Origin: CAVZVZ01 sp963778895
Lineage (GTDB): Bacteria > Actinomycetota > Acidimicrobiia > Acidimicrobiales > Acidimicrobilacustridaceae
DNA length: 64,000 nucleotides
Reading direction: 5' to 3'
NCBI GenBank assembly: GCA_963778895.1
Contig: CAVZVZ010000005.1
Location: 558,001-622,000 of the forward strand
The position numbers and the translations under genes are program-made. Positions 1 to 11,570 of this stretch are shown here, in pieces. Numbering within the stretch: the first letter of the stretch is position 1; every line of letters starts with the position of its first letter. The notes beneath the pieces are model-generated. The model did not search any database, was not told the origin of the DNA, and saw nothing but the letters and a program-made list of their open reading frames with translations.

Positions 1-571
1 CGCCGAACGCTCTGTCGAGTTCTGCGAGCGACGGGAACGTCTCGATCACCTTCAGCGACGACGGGAACCACAACCCGGTGTAGGTCACGGTGCCCGTCAT
101 GCCCGCGGCGCGCACGCATTCCTCCACCACCGCGGGATCGCGCGGGATCAGGTCGGGCACCGCCGTCCGCAACAACACGCGGCCGCCGGCGCGCACCACC
201 CTGCGGATCTCGCGGGCTGCGGTCTCGAGATCGTCGAAGTGATGCACGACGACGGACAGCCATGCCGCATCGACGCAGTCGGCGCGCAACGGAATCCGCT
301 CGGCCGTGCCCGCGATCGCCAACACGCCGGGGGCGTGGGTCGCGTTGGCGCGCATCCCCGATGACGGCTCGACACCCACGACGTCGATGTCGAACCAACG
401 CGCCAATCGGCCCGACCATTGCCCGGTGCCGGACCCGAGATCGAGGATTCGGCCAGCGTCGGCGGAGAGCTCAGCGGCGATGGCCGTGCGAACCGGCGCT
501 ACCTGCCACTCATCGAGTTGGCGCCCCTCGTCGTACCTGGCCGCCATCTCGTCGTAGTCGACCCTCGCCAC
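1..571 (-). CDS. Class I SAM-dependent methyltransferase (3' end off the window)
   Basis: Soluble methyltransferase of the Methyltransf_11/25 type; the substrate cannot be read. Translated from the minus strand it begins near MARVDYDEMAARYDEGRQ and reaches the SAM-binding motif I ILDLGSGTGQW at about residue 40. Motif II follows (acidic residue in VVGVEPS), then the AGTAERIPL and VVVHHFDD segments and the motif III region VVRAGGRVLLRT, all in family order. I chose the GTG at 571 because it gives the usual short leader; an ATG at 547 is in frame. The C-terminal end lies beyond base 1. The start overlaps the end of the upstream SDR-DUF2867 gene, so both are probably cotranscribed. No frameshift is visible in this part. 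Confidence 0.8.
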   Translation of the reverse strand, partial: MARVDYDEMAARYDEGRQLDEWQVAPVRTAIAAELSADAGRILDLGSGTGQWSGRLARWFDIDVVGVEPSSGMRANATHAPGVLAIAGTAERIPLRADCVDAAWLSVVVHHFDDLETAAREIRRVVRAGGRVLLRTAVPDLIPRDPAVVEECVRAAGMTGTVTYTGLWFPSSLKVIETFPSLAELDRAFG

Positions 572-2062
572 GCCGGAAGTCTGGCATCGCACCCGACTCG
601 ACGTCCTGTCGAATCCCGTCGAGCAATGCAGGAAAGACGAACCGGTGGAATGGCGCGACCCCGAGCCAGTACGCGCGGCCCCACAGTCCACGTGGATGGA
701 ATCGCGCGATCTGATGTACGCGAGATCTGGTGCCGTACGAGCTCGATCTCCCATTCCAGCCACGCTGCGCCAGGGAGTCGCATCTCCGCTCGCAATCGAA
801 CGAGGCGGTCGGGCTCCAGCGCCTCGACGCGCCAGAAGTCGAGCGCATCTCCGACGCGAAGCTCGAACGGATCGCGTCGACCTCGGCGCATGCCGGGCCC
901 GCCGATGACCTTGTCGATCAGCCCGCGCAGTGACCACATCCACTCGCTCGCGTACCACCCCTTGCGCGCCCCCGATCGTCAGGATCGTTCGATACACATC
1001 GTGGGGTGGTGCCGCGATCTCGACAGTCCGGCGATCGGCCAGGACGGTTCCGCCCGACCAATCGGGATCCGTCGCCATTGGATCAGCGGGATCGCGCCCG
1101 CCGAGCTCGGCGCCGGCCCAACTGGTGGTGACACGGCGTGACTCGATACGACCCAGCGCGAGCCGAACCGCCTCCCGGTAGTGCAGCTGCGGCAGACCCA
1201 ACAGTTGGGTGCCCGTGGGGTCGCGTACGATGACCTCGTTCACAAGGCTGTCGACGAGGGGACGAGCCAGGGAGAGTGGGAGCGGCGTGACCAATCCCAC
1301 CCACAAGGACGACAAACGGGGCGTCAACACCGGAATGCGCACCACGAGTCGTCGACGGAGGTGCGCTTCCTCGGCATAGATGCGCATCATCTCCTCGTAG
1401 GTGAGTACGTCCGGGCCGCCGATCTCCCACACCTGATTCACGGTGATTGGCCGACGAAGTACTTCAACCAGATAGCGCAGGACATCGCGTACCGCGATCG
1501 GCTGGCAACGGGTACGCACCCACCGGGGTGTCACCATCGCAGGGAGGACCTCGACCAAGTAGCGAAGCATCTCGAACGACGCGCTCCCGGAGCCGATGAT
1601 GACCGCCGCACGCAACTCGATGACGGGAACGACTCCCTGCCGGAGGATCTCGCCCACGTGATGGCGGCTGGCGAGATGGGGCGACAAGCGGGCATCGTCC
1701 TCACCCAGCCCGCCCAGGAACACGATCCGTCCGACGCCGGCGGCGGCTGCCGCGTCACGGAAGTTCCTGGCCTGTCGGGCCTCGCGATCGATCCAGTCCT
1801 CCGAAGCGCCGATCGCGTGGACCAGGTAGTACGCCGCATCGATGCCGTCGAAGGCCGGGTGGAGGTCGCCCTCGATGTCTCCGTGCACGATCTCGACGTC
1901 GTCGTGCCAGGGTGCATCGGCCAGCTTGGCCGGCGTACGAGCGAGGCAACGGACCTCGTAACCGGCCGCCAGGAGCTCAGCCACGAGCCGACCACCGATA
2001 TAGCCGGACGCACCTGTGACGAGCACCCGTTTGGGCTGCGTGGCGGGCTCGACATCGGGCAT
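510..2062 (-). CDS. NAD(P)-binding SDR-like oxidoreductase with C-terminal DUF2867 (two frameshifts)
   Basis: Two-domain protein of about 515 residues. The N-terminal half is an atypical/extended SDR Rossmann domain (VLVTGASGYIGGRL at about residue 12, then HGDIEGDL, AYYLVHAIG and VFLGGLG). The C-terminal half is DUF2867 (WMWSLRGLIDKVIGGPG, then FHPRGLWGRAYW). Such fusions are common in actinobacteria and have no established substrate. Start ATG at 2062 gives MPDVEP. Two breaks are inferred: near 968, in a run of five C, and near 730, where the DUF2867 sequence continues in another frame. The stop at 510 is the end of the last open frame and overlaps the methyltransferase start, so the true C-terminus may lie nearer 575. 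It follows the adenosine kinase gene by 67 bases. Confidence 0.75.
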
Positions 2063-2129
2063 CGCGGAGCACAACACCATCGGCGCGCCCGACCTTCCGG
2101 TCGCGGTTCCCGCCAGTGGCGAACCTACG

Positions 2130-3123
2130 TCAGGCCAGCTCGGGGAGGTGGGCGGCGACCAGCTCGGTGAGGCGCGTCTCCGGTCGGGCGCCCACATGAC
2201 TGATCACTTCGCCCGCCGCGAGGGATGCGAGCGCACCCGATGCCTCGAGTCCTTTTCCGTGCGTGTAGCCGTACAGGAAGCCCGCGGCGTAGAGGTCACC
2301 TGCTCCCGTGGTGTCGACCACACCGCCCACGAGGCGAGCCGGTACCACGATCCGCTCGCCCGCCGCCGTGATCACGACCGAGCCGTGCTCGCTGCGCGTG
2401 AGGCACGCGATCTCGCAATGACCGGCCACTCGATCGGCAGCCTCTTCCCACGTGTCGGTCTGGTAGAGCGACAACAACTCGGCTTCGTTGGCGAACAGGA
2501 TGTCGACCTTGTGTTCGGCCAGCTCCAGGAAGTCAGCACGATGCCTGTCCACGCAGAACGAGTCCGAGAGGGTGAACGCGACCTTCACCCCTGAGCTCGC
2601 GCGCCACGTCCATCGCGAGGCGCAACGCATCCTTGGCGTCAGGCAGGTCCCACAGGTAGCCCTCGCAGAACACGACCTGAGCCGACGCGACCATCGCCTG
2701 GTCGACGTCAGGTGGAGCGATCAGACTCGACACGCCGAGGTACGTGTTGAGGGTCCGTTGGGCGTCGGGGGTGACCAGGATGAGACACCTCGCGGTACCT
2801 CGATCGTCCTCGACCACACCCAGCGGTTCGAACTGAACGCCCGCCGCCCGCAGGTCGTGCGTGAAAACCTCTCCCAGCTGGTCCGCGGCCACCCGCCCGA
2901 TGAAGCCGGGCGTGCCGCCGAGCGAGGCGACCCCTGCGACGGTGTTGGCCGCCGAGCCGCCGGACATCTCCAGGCCGGGTCCCATGTCGCCGTACAGCGC
3001 GTGCGCGATGTCGGCGTCGATCAGCTGCATGCTGCCCTTGGTCATCTCATGGCGGGCAAGGAAGTCGTCGTCAGCTGACGCCAGCACGTCCACGATGGCG
3101 TTACCGACGGCGACGACGTCCAA
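2130..3123 (-). CDS. Adenosine kinase, PfkB/ribokinase family (one frameshift)
   Basis: Cytosolic sugar/nucleoside kinase that would phosphorylate adenosine to AMP with ATP. The N-terminal part shows the PfkB nucleoside-binding segment MSGGSAANTVAGVASLGG. The C-terminal part shows the anion-hole and catalytic motif VVDTTGAGDLYAAGF with the catalytic Asp. Length, about 330 residues, fits the family. The reading frame changes near 2590 at a CCCC run (VARELRG to SGVKVAF). The first in-frame start is a TTG at 3123; an ATG at 3152 is one base out of frame and could be the true start if another base is missing in the CCCC/AAA stretch. Ribokinase-type sugar kinase is the alternative; the GGSAANT signature favours adenosine kinase. 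Confidence 0.82.
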
Positions 3124-3220
3124 GTCGGTTTGGGGATATCGGTATTCGGCATGGGCGGGACCCTACACAGGGTCCCCGCCTCCGAACAGACGGCGAGTAC
3201 GTGCCGATAGTCTCGCCCTC

Positions 3221-5829
3221 ATGCCGAAGGACGCCACCACCGAGACGAGCACCAACCCCTACCGCCTGCCCCGCACGGTGGTACCCGTGCGATACGAGGT
3301 GACGCTCGAGCCCGACCTCGCCGCGGGCACGTTCGTCGGCGACGTGACCACCGCGATCGATGTGCGCGAGCCGACGAACACCATCGTGTTGAACGCCATC
3401 GACCTCGAGATCGACGCGGCATGGGTCGACAACCCGAGCGGCGCCGATCGTGTCGACACCGAGAGCATCGACCTCGACGAGGACGCCGAACGGCTGACGA
3501 TCACTCTCAAAGACACGGTGCCGGTCCGGCGCGCAGCGTCTGCACATCAGCTTCCGAGGCGTGCTCAACGACAAGCTGAAGGGGTTCTACCGCAGCACGT
3601 TCGTCGACACTGCGGGCGAACAGCAGGTGATCGCGACCACACAGTTCGAAGCCACCGACGCTCGCCGCGCCTTCCCGTGCTGGGACGAGCCCGAGCTCAA
3701 GGCCGTCTTCGCCGTCACCCTCGTCGTCGACGACGACCTGGCCGCGCTCTCCAACGCGCAGGAGATCGGGCGCACGCCGCGCGACGACGGCAAGGTCGCC
3801 GTCCAGTTCGCCGACACGATGAAGATGTCGACCTATCTCGTCGCCTTCATCGTGGGTCCGCTCGACGTCACTGCCCCGGTCGACGTGAACGGTACGCCGC
3901 TGCGCGTCGCCTACCCACGGGGCAAGGGCCACCTCACCGACTACGCGTTCGACGTCGGCCGGTTCTGCCTCGACTTCTTCGCCGACTACTACGGCATCGT
4001 CTATCCCGGCGGCAAGCTCGACCTCGTCGCCGTGCCGGACTTCGCCTTCGGCGCGATGGAGAACCTCGGCTGCGTCACCTTCCGCGAGGTACTGCTGCTC
4101 GTCGATCCCGACGAGGTCACCCAGCCCGAGCTCCAGAACGTCACCGACGTCATCGCCCACGAGCTGGCGCACATGTGGTTCGGCGATCTCGTCACCATGA
4201 AGTGGTGGAACGGCATCTGGCTGAACGAAGCGTTCGCGACGTTCATGGAGATGCTGGCGACCGACGCCTTCCGGCCCGAATGGGATCGCTGGGTGAGCTT
4301 CGGTTTGTCGCGCAGCGCGGCCTTCGACGTCGACTCGCTCAAGAGCACTCGGCCGATCGAGTACCCGGTCGAGTCGCCTGCGGACGCGGAAGGGATGTTC
4401 GACATCCTCACCTACGAGAAGGGCGCCGCGGTCGTGCGCATGCTCGAGCAGTACCTCGAGGAGGAGCCGTTCCGCGAGGGCATCCGTCGTTACCTCGCGC
4501 AGCATCAGTTCGAGAACACCGAGACGACCGACCTGTGGGATGCGATCGAGCAGGCCACGGGTGAACCGGTGCGTCGCATGATGGACAGCTGGATCTTCCA
4601 AGGCGGCTTCCCCGTCGTCGACGTCGACCTCGTGAACGACGGCGGCACGATCCGTTTGACGCAGGAGCGGTTCGGTTACGCCGGCGACCTCGGCGAGGGC
4701 GACGAGAACCTCGACGACATGGCGGCTACCCGTTGGATCGTGCCGGTCATCCTGACCATCTCGATGAACGGTGTCACACCGTCGAGCGTGTGCTGATCGA
4801 AGGTGACTCCGTCGACATCCCGGTGGTCGAGGAGATCGACTGGTTGCTCGTCAACACCGAAGGGCACGGGCTTCTACCGCGTGCGGTATGCGCCGGAGCT
4901 GCGGGCCGCGCTGATCTCGCGGGCGCAGTCCGAGCTTTCGCCGATCGAGCGCTACGGCCTGGTCGACGATCTGTGGGCCGCGGTGCTCGCGGCGGACGCA
5001 ACCAGCATCGACTTCTTGGACTCGGCCGAGGCGCTCGGCGACGAGACCGACCTGTCGGTGTGGCAACGCATCATCGGCGGACTCGGCTCGCTCGACCGCC
5101 TCGTCGACGGGTGAGGCCCGCGAGCGATTCCGCGATCGGGTTCGTGCCCTCGTGGGCCCGGGCCTCGACCGGCTCGGACCCGATCGCGTCGATGGTGAGT
5201 CCGACCGCGACCGCGAGCTCCGCGGTGTGCTTCTCGACGCGATGGGCGTGCTCGGCAACGATGCCGCGGCCAAAACCCGCGCCCGTGAGCTCTACGCGCA
5301 GGAGACCGCAGGGGCGGACGTCGACCCGAGCTTGTTCGCCGCCGCGGTGCACATCATCGCGAGCGACGGCACGGCTGACGACTTCGACGAGTTCCTGCGT
5401 CGGTTCCAAGCCGCATCCACCCCGCAGGAGGAGCTGCGATTCCTGTCGGTGCTCGCTGACTTCGACGACCCCGAACTCGTTCGGCGGGTGCTGGCGATGA
5501 GCCTCACCGACGACGTGCGTACGCAGAACGCGCCGTACCTGTTGCGGCGGGCGCTCTCGAATCGCGAGCAGGGCAAACTCGCCTGGTTCTTCGTGCAGGA
5601 CGAGTGGGACGCCATCAACGAGCGCTTCCCGAGCAACAGCATCGTGCGCATGCTCGAAGGTGTGCGATCACTCTCGACACCCGATGTCGCGCCCGAGGTG
5701 TTCGTGTTCTTCGAAACCCACGAGGTGCCACAAGGCGACAAGACCCTGGCACAACATCTCGAACGGCTCGAAGTGAACGTGGCACTGCGCGCTCGCGAAT
5801 CAGAACGCCTCACTCACCACTTGCACTGA
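3221..5829 (+). CDS. pepN: M1 family zinc aminopeptidase (PepN/ERAP1 type, several frameshifts)
   Basis: Zinc metallopeptidase that removes N-terminal amino acids from peptides. The N-terminal saddle domain is followed by the substrate motif GAMEN, written FGAMENLGCVTF. The zinc site is HELAHMWFGD with the downstream glutamate in WLNEAFATFME (HExxH-x18-E). The C-terminal helical ERAP1-C-type domain begins near GTGFYRVRY. Full length is about 870 residues, normal for PepN. Start ATG 3221 precedes MPKDATTETSTNPYRLPRTV. The frame changes near 3530, 4780, 4862 and 5110, and the family alignment continues across each, so I treat them as sequence errors. The gene is divergent from the adenosine kinase. 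PepN rather than TRI is favoured by length and context only. Confidence 0.88.
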
Positions 5830-5888
5830 TCCCGACAGGCTTAGGCCATTGCCTGCGTCGGCCGGCGCACTGACTACCGTTCCTGCGG

Positions 5889-7116
5889 ATGGAGGTCAGC
5901 TACGGGGGCGTGCTCGTCGTCATCGCGGCGGCCGTGCTCGCGCCCATCATCGCCGGGCTGACGCCGAAACTCCGCCTACCCGCAGTCGCCCTCGAGATCG
6001 TCATCGGCCTGATCATCGGGCCCGCGGTCCTCGGGCTGGTCGAGATCGACGTGTCGCTCCTGGTGCTGTCCACGTTCGGGCGTCGGTTACCTGTTGTTCT
6101 TGGCCGGCCTCGAGCTCGACCTCACGACGCTGCACGGCCGAGCCACCAAGATCTTCGCGTCATGGGGGCTGACGTGCGTGCTCGCGCTCGTCGTCAGCCT
6201 CGGGTTTCATCTGATCGATCTCGAGGACCAGACGTTGTTGCTCGCCATCGCGCTCGCATCGACGTCCCTCGGCCTCGTGGTCCCGGTGTTGCGCGAAGCC
6301 GGTCAGACCGACGAACGTCTTCGGCCAAACCGTCATGGCCGCGTCGAGCGTCGCCGAGTTCGGTGCGCTCCTGCTGCTCACGCTGTTCTACTCGTCGAGC
6401 GGCGCCAGCGCCGGGTACTGCGACCGTGTTGATCATCATCTTCTGCGTCATGGCTGCCATCGTGGGCTTGACGGTGGCCAAGCTCAACCGGCTTCCGTCG
6501 GTGTGGCCGGCTCTCGAACGGCTCGCCGACTCGTCGTCACAGTTGAGCCTGCGTGCCATGCTCGTCGTGTTCTTCATCTTCCTCGCGCTGTCGACGCGGC
6601 TCGGGCTCGAGGCCATCCTGGGTGCATTCGTGGCCGGCGCTCTGTTGCGCTTCCTCGATCATGACGGGCACCTGCAGAACCCCAGCCTGAAACCAAAGGT
6701 CGAAGCACTCGGCTACGGGTTCTTGGTACCGATCTTCTTCGTCACGAGCGGCGTACAGGTCGACCTCGATGCGTTGCTCAACGCGCCCAAGCATCTGGTG
6801 TTGGTGCCGCTGTTCGTGATCGCCATGCTGCTCGTCCGCGGCGTGCCTTCGTATCTGTTCTTCCGCGGCATGTTCGATCAACGCCACCGGCTCGCCGGTT
6901 CGGTGGTCCAGGCCACCAACCTGACGTTCATCGTCGTCGGTGTCCACGGTCGCGACCGAGACCGGCGATCTCGACCCGGCCACCGCCGCGGCGCTCCTCG
7001 CGGCGGGCGTGTTGAGTGTGGTGATCTATCCGCCCATCGCCGTCGCGCTGCTGCCGAACGTCGAGGAGCTCGAGCCTGATTGGGACGAGCCGACCGACTC
7101 GCCGGAGCCGACCTGA
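5889..7116 (+). CDS. CPA2/Kef-type cation:proton antiporter (several frameshifts)
   Basis: Integral membrane Na+ or K+/H+ exchanger of the CPA2 family, about 405 residues with roughly 11-12 membrane segments. Family blocks seen in order are LAPIIAGLTPKLRLPAVALEIVIGLIIGP (in part), YLLFLAGLELDL, ALASTSLGLVVPVL, LGAFVAGALLRF and FLVPIFFVTSGVQVD. There is no C-terminal RCK/TrkA domain; the protein ends shortly after an acidic tail EELEPDWDEP. Frames change near 6085, 6310, 6412 and 6942. The ATG at 5889 lies 60 bases after the aminopeptidase stop, so the two may share a transcript. The transported ion cannot be read from sequence. Confidence 0.8.
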
Positions 7117-7130
7117 GGCTGCGGACGGGT

Positions 7131-7586
7131 TCACGTCGACTTGGGCGCCGGCACGATCGTGACCGGACAACTGCACCTCGTGGGGCAGCTTGGTGGCCAC
7201 GTTGCCGAGGATGCGCTCGCGCCAGCCCGTGCGGCCGTGGCTGCCCACCACCACCAGATCGGCGGCGACGTCGGCGGCGGTGCGAGCGAGCACGCCGATG
7301 GCATCGGGATCTTCGATCAACAGCGACGCGATGCGAGACGCCCGCGTCGCGCAGCGCGGCGGCACGCTCTGTCTCGAGCCGTTCCCGCGCCTTCGCTTCG
7401 AGCTGACCGAAGTCGACCGGCGGCGTGGCCGAGCGCCAGTTCGTCGAGTGGCGAGTACGCCTCGACCACCACGACCTCGGCGCCCAAGGGCCCCGCCAGC
7501 CTCGCGGCGAAGGCGACAGCCTCGGCCCCACCGGACGATCCGTCGTCGCCCACGAGGATCACGCGCACTCCCCCGCCATCAGTCAT
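7131..7586 (-). CDS. Universal stress protein (UspA family, frameshifted)
   Basis: Small cytosolic UspA-domain protein of about 150 residues. The N-terminus VILVGDDGSSGGAEAV and the C-terminal ATP-binding signature VVVGSHGRTGWRERILG followed by KLPHEVQ and PVTIVPAPKST are typical of the ATP-binding subgroup (G-x2-G-x9-G-S/T). Three frame changes are needed, near 7415, 7330 and 7155. The ATG at 7586 overlaps the stop of terC by eight bases (ATGACTGA), so translation is probably coupled. The pairing with TerC suggests a membrane-stress or metal-stress role, but that is inference. Confidence 0.78.
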
Positions 7587-8521
7587 GGTGCTCGGCGCCT
7601 TCCTCGTTCGTCGTGTCAGCGGTCGCCCGCAGCGACGCGACCACCGTGATCGTGAGCACCAGCGCGATGACGCCCAGCGAGAACAGCGTCGGGATGTGAT
7701 ACCAGCGCGAGATCAACATCTTCACGCCCACGTAGAACAGGATCACCCCGAGGCCCTTGTTCAGGTACACCAGACGATCCTTGAGCCCGGCGAGCATGAA
7801 GTAGAGCGCGCGCAAACCAAGGATGGCGAAGGCGTTCGAGCTGAACACGATGAACTGCGATCGGCTGATGGCGAGGATCGCCGGAATGGAGTCGATGGCG
7901 AAGATGACGTCGGTGGCTTCGACCAGCACCAGCACCACGAGCATCGGCGTGGCGAGCCGCTTGCCGGCTTCCTTCCACGTGAAGTGAGGACCGTGGAAGT
8001 CCGCGGTGATGGGCACGTACCTGCGCATCAATCGCAGAACTGGATTCTTCTCCGGGTGGATCTCGCCCTCGTCGTGGCGCGCCACCCGGACCGCCGTGAC
8101 GATCAGGAAGGCTCCGAAGACGAAGATCAGCCAGTCGAGACGCTGCAACAGCGCCACACCGGCGAAGATGAAGATCGCCCGGAGCACCGAGCGCGCCGAA
8201 GATCCCCCAGAACAGCACTCTGTGCTGGTACGCCTTGGGCACGGCGAAGTAGCCGAAGACGACCGCCCACACGAACACGTTGTCAACGGACAGACTCTTT
8301 TCGACCACGTAGCCCGCGTAGTACTGCGCCGCCGCATCCCCGCCGAGCTCGAACCAGATCAACAGGCCGAAGGACAAACCGATGGCAATCCAGAAGATCG
8401 ACGACTTGACGGCCTCGCCGAAGGTGACCTCGTGTGCTTCGCGATGGAAGACCAACAAGTCGAGCAGCAGTAGCGCCACGATGGTCACGAAGAAGAAGAT
8501 CCAGAGCCAGTTGTCGACCAC
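7579..8521 (-). CDS. TerC family integral membrane protein (one frameshift)
   Basis: Polytopic TerC protein, a family linked to tellurite resistance and, in characterised members, to Mn2+ export and metalation of exoproteins. Visible family blocks are FHREAHEVTFGEAVKSS, EKSLSVDNVFVWAV (the conserved SLSVDNxFV motif with membrane Asp/Asn), EATDVIFAIDSIPAI (second DxxFAxDSxPA motif) and KDRLVYLNKGLGVIL. These cover a normal length of about 315 residues. The frame changes near 8190. The start is uncertain: I chose GTG at 8521 just before VDNWLWIFFF; the frame stays open further upstream. The stop overlaps the start of the universal stress protein gene. Confidence 0.85.
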
Positions 8522-8650
8522 GATGTCGCCGCCAGGAATGCTGGTGGAGTCGGTCGCAGCGAAGATCGGCACGGGAGCGCATGCTAGGCCGGTCGCGTCA
8601 GATCTAGGTTTCACAACGCAGAAGACTTCGACCCGAGAAGGCGGTGTGAC

Positions 8651-9202
8651 GTGAGCGACAGCGGCCAGTGGTTCGATCATCAGATCGCCGATCTGTCACC
8701 CGAGCAGCGAGCCGTGCTCGAACAGTCCCTGCGAACCGAACGGATCCCGGCCACCTTCGGTGCTGCCGCTGTTCGTACAGATATCGCGTACGAAGCGCGC
8801 GTCACGACGTTGATCGACTACGCGCGTTCGACACCACACGCGCCGACCGACCGTTCAGCCCAGTGCCATTCCACCCAGTGCGATCACCGGCTCCGACCTA
8901 CCCGCACACCCGGTACGCCGTACGCGGCGCCGGCCTATGCCACCGCCGGCCCTCCGACCAACAGCAACGCCACCGTCGCGCTGATCCTCGGCATCGCATC
9001 ACTGCTCGTGTGCTCGCTCGCGGGCCCGGTGGCGATCATCATCGGCCAGCGCGCGCGACGCGAGATCCGACAGACCGGCGAGCAAGGTGACGGGATGGCG
9101 CTCGCGGGTGTCATCACCGGTGCGATCGCCACCGCCTTGCTGGCCATCGTGATCGTGGCGTTGATCGTGATCGTGGTCATCGCCGCCGCCAGCTCGACCT
9201 GA
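8651..9202 (+). CDS. DUF4190 membrane protein
   Basis: Protein of 183 residues. An N-terminal soluble segment (LSPEQRAVLEQSLRTERIP, then AYEARVTTLIDYAR) resembles a small regulatory domain seen in other actinobacterial membrane proteins. A proline-rich linker follows, then a C-terminal DUF4190 domain with two membrane helices (ATVALILGIASLLVC, and MALAGVITGAIATALLAIV) separated by GQRARREIRQTG. The middle linker (about residues 65-95) reads more naturally in another frame as a Pro-rich segment, so a pair of compensating indels there is possible. The start is GTG 8651. It is divergent from terC. The function of DUF4190 is unknown. Confidence 0.7.
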   Translation: MSDSGQWFDHQIADLSPEQRAVLEQSLRTERIPATFGAAAVRTDIAYEARVTTLIDYARSTPHAPTDRSAQCHSTQCDHRLRPTRTPGTPYAAPAYATAGPPTNSNATVALILGIASLLVCSLAGPVAIIIGQRARREIRQTGEQGDGMALAGVITGAIATALLAIVIVALIVIVVIAAASST

Positions 9203-9208
9203 CCACGC

Positions 9209-10507
9209 ATGCTGGACGACCGGGTCGAGATCGCCGAGATCGAACACGCACCCCCGGAGCACTCGCGCCGCGTCCCCACCTGGGCCATCGTCGTCGCGAT
9301 CCTCGTCGTCGTCCGAGTCGATCTCGATCGTCCTGTTGCTCAACAGCGGCGTCGAGGACAAACACAGCATCCTCGGCGGTGACGCCCGCCGGTACGAGGC
9401 CATCCTCGCCACCCACGGCACCCCGTACCGCGACTTCGAGGTCGAATACCCGCCCGTCACCCTCGGGCTGGTCCGCGTGCTCGGCAGCGGCATCGATGTC
9501 AGCGGGATCGACCCGGTGGCCGGTGAGTTCGACGGCGACCTCGGGCTGCTCACCCGATTGGCAGTCGTGCAGCTCGGTTTCGAGCTCGGCGCGGCCGCGC
9601 TGCTGGCGTGGGCGTGGAACCGCCGAACCGGCATCGCCTACCTCATCCTCGGCACGCCGTTCCTCTTCTTCCCGTTCCCGTACGTGCGAATCGACCTGTT
9701 CGCGGTGTTCCTCGCCGTCCTCGCGCTCAGCCTCATGCGCAAGGGATTGGACCGAACCGGCGGAGTCGCGTTGGCCGTGGCGGCGCTGGCGAAGTTGTGG
9801 CCGTTGGTCCTGGCACCGCTGCTCGTCATCACCGACAAGCGTCGGTCGCTCGTGTCGTGGGCGATCACCATGGCGGTCGGCTTGGCGCTGTGGCTGGCGT
9901 TCTTCGGCCCGTCGGGTTTCGCTCAGGTCGCAACCTTCCGTGGTTCGAAGGGATGGCAGATCGAGAGCATTCCCGGCATCTTCTTCCACATGGCCGACCA
10001 CGGTGCGAGCCACGTCGAACAAGGTGCGTGGCGCACCGGCGTACAGGTGCCGCTTGGTCGTGAAGCCGTTGTTGCCGATGCTCGCCCTCGGCAACGCCGG
10101 CGCTGGCGTGGTGGTGGGCGCGCGCCCGCCATCTCCGCCACAGCGAGGATGACGAGTGGGCCGTGTGGGCTCTGGCACCGCTCGCGTCGATCCTCGGTCT
10201 GCTCGTCTTCTCGACGATCATCTCGCCGCAGTACGTTCTGTGGTTCGTCCCCTTCGTCGCCATCATCGCGGCACGAGGCGAGCGGCTCATCTCTGGCATC
10301 TACCTGGTGACCGCGTTGCTGACGACGTTCATCCTGGCGACGATCCACGGTCAGATCGAGGGCCAGCTCTACGCGACGCTGCCCATCGTGGCTCGCAACT
10401 TCTGCCTGATCGCCATGCTCGCGATCAGCCTGTACCGACTGTCCCCCTGGAGCGGCAGGATCACGCTCGACGCTGACGGCCAGAGGCCGGCGGCCGCGAC
10501 CGCCTGA
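9209..10507 (+). CDS. GT87-type (DUF2029) membrane glycosyltransferase (several frameshifts)
   Basis: Polytopic GT-C fold glycosyltransferase of about 430 residues, the family of actinobacterial polyprenol-phosphomannose-dependent mannosyltransferases. After an N-terminal helix, a loop carries HGTPYRDFEVEYPP, the usual YRDF-x-EYPP signature with catalytic acidic residues. Helices with FFPFPYVRIDLFAV and ALAKLWPLVLAPLL follow, then a C-terminal set including FSTIISPQYVLWFVPF. Frames change near 9315, 10040 and 10105. ATG 9209 starts six bases after the DUF4190 gene stop, so these two form an operon. The lipid or glycan acceptor is not known. Confidence 0.78.
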
Positions 10508-10525
10508 CCAGGATGCCGAAGGCCA

Positions 10526-10545
10526 GGCGCCGGATTATCGGCGCC
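10526..10545. terminator. Hairpin between convergent genes
   Basis: Inverted repeat GGCGCCG-gattat-CGGCGCC, a 7-bp perfect GC stem with a 6-base loop, between the stops of the GT87 gene and corA. It has no T tract on either side, so it is at best a weak bidirectional terminator. Confidence 0.4.
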
Positions 10546-10551
10546 GCAACG

Positions 10552-11530
10552 TCAGAGCCAGTCTTTGTGGCGGAACCAGAGGTAGAGGCCGATGGTGACG
10601 GCGAGCATCGAGCCGAGTGCGGCGGGATAGCCGAAGCTCCAGCCGAGCTCGGGCATGTTCTTGAAGTTCATGCCGTAGATGCCGGCGATGAGCGTGGCGC
10701 AGATGAGGATGGCGCCCCACGACGTCATCTTCTTCATCACGGAGTTCATGCGATTGGCCTGCAGCGCGAGCTGTGCGTCGACCACGTTGCCGAGCAGTTC
10801 TCGTTGGACGTCGACTCCGTCGATCACGCGCAGCAGACGATCGAGAACGTCCTGTAGGTACACCAGGGTCTCGCCTTCGACCCACGGGATCTCGCGACGA
10901 AGAACGCCGAGCACGACGTCGCGCATCGGGGCCACATGGCGACGCATCTCGATCAACGCGCGCCGCACATGCAACAGGTCCTGTTGGATCTGCTTCTGGT
11001 CGTCCATGACCTCGTCGAACAATGCCTGTTCGATGCCGGCTATGCGTTCCTCGGCTGCGTCGACTGTGTCGAAGTAGCCGTCGACCATGTCGTCGAGAAG
11101 GACGTACAGGAGCAGCCCCACTTCGGTGCTCCCGTTACGGATGCGTTCGTAGAACTCGCGGGCCTTGCGATCTCGAACGCCCGGCCCGCGATGTTCCGCT
11201 TGCGCACCGAGATCAGCCAGTGTTCGGCAACGAAGATCGCGACCTCGGGGAGATCAGTCGGGTCCTCGTCGTGCGCGTAACCGATCAAGAAGGCATGCGT
11301 CTCGAATATCTCGAGCTTGGGGCGCCGATTCCGCTCCTCGCACGTCCTTGATCCAGAGCGGATGCAGACCGAACTCGCCGGCCAGCAGCTCGAGCTCCTT
11401 CTCGGTCGGGTCCACCAGGTCGACCCACACCAGCGACGCCCGTGCGACACAGTCCGAGATCGCCGAGGGATCGCCGATGTCGTCGATCGACGTCCTTCGT
11501 GACCTCCCATGCCTTCAGCACGGCCGCCAT
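10552..11530 (-). CDS. corA: CorA family Mg2+/Co2+ transporter (several frameshifts)
   Basis: Inner-membrane divalent cation channel. The C-terminal half is intact and shows the pore signature IAGIYGMNFKNMPEL (the GMN motif after TM1) and the second helix LGSMLAVTIGLYLWFRHK. The N-terminal cytoplasmic domain shows HPLWIKDVREERNRRPKLE and FVAEHWLISVRK after restoring the frame. Frame changes lie near 11480, 11335 and 11165. Total length is about 325 residues, normal for the family. Start ATG 11530. It lies 40 bases downstream of the mgtE-like gene on the same strand, giving a two-gene Mg2+ uptake operon. Confidence 0.88.
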
Positions 11531-11570
11531 CCTGCCCGCGAACCCCGACGCGGTGTTCGATGGAACGCCT

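Noticed and set aside
262..1181. Several long plus-strand open frames rich in Arg, Pro and Ser
   Set aside because: They run opposite the methyltransferase and SDR-DUF2867 genes, have biased composition and no similarity; they arise because high-GC DNA lacks stop codons.
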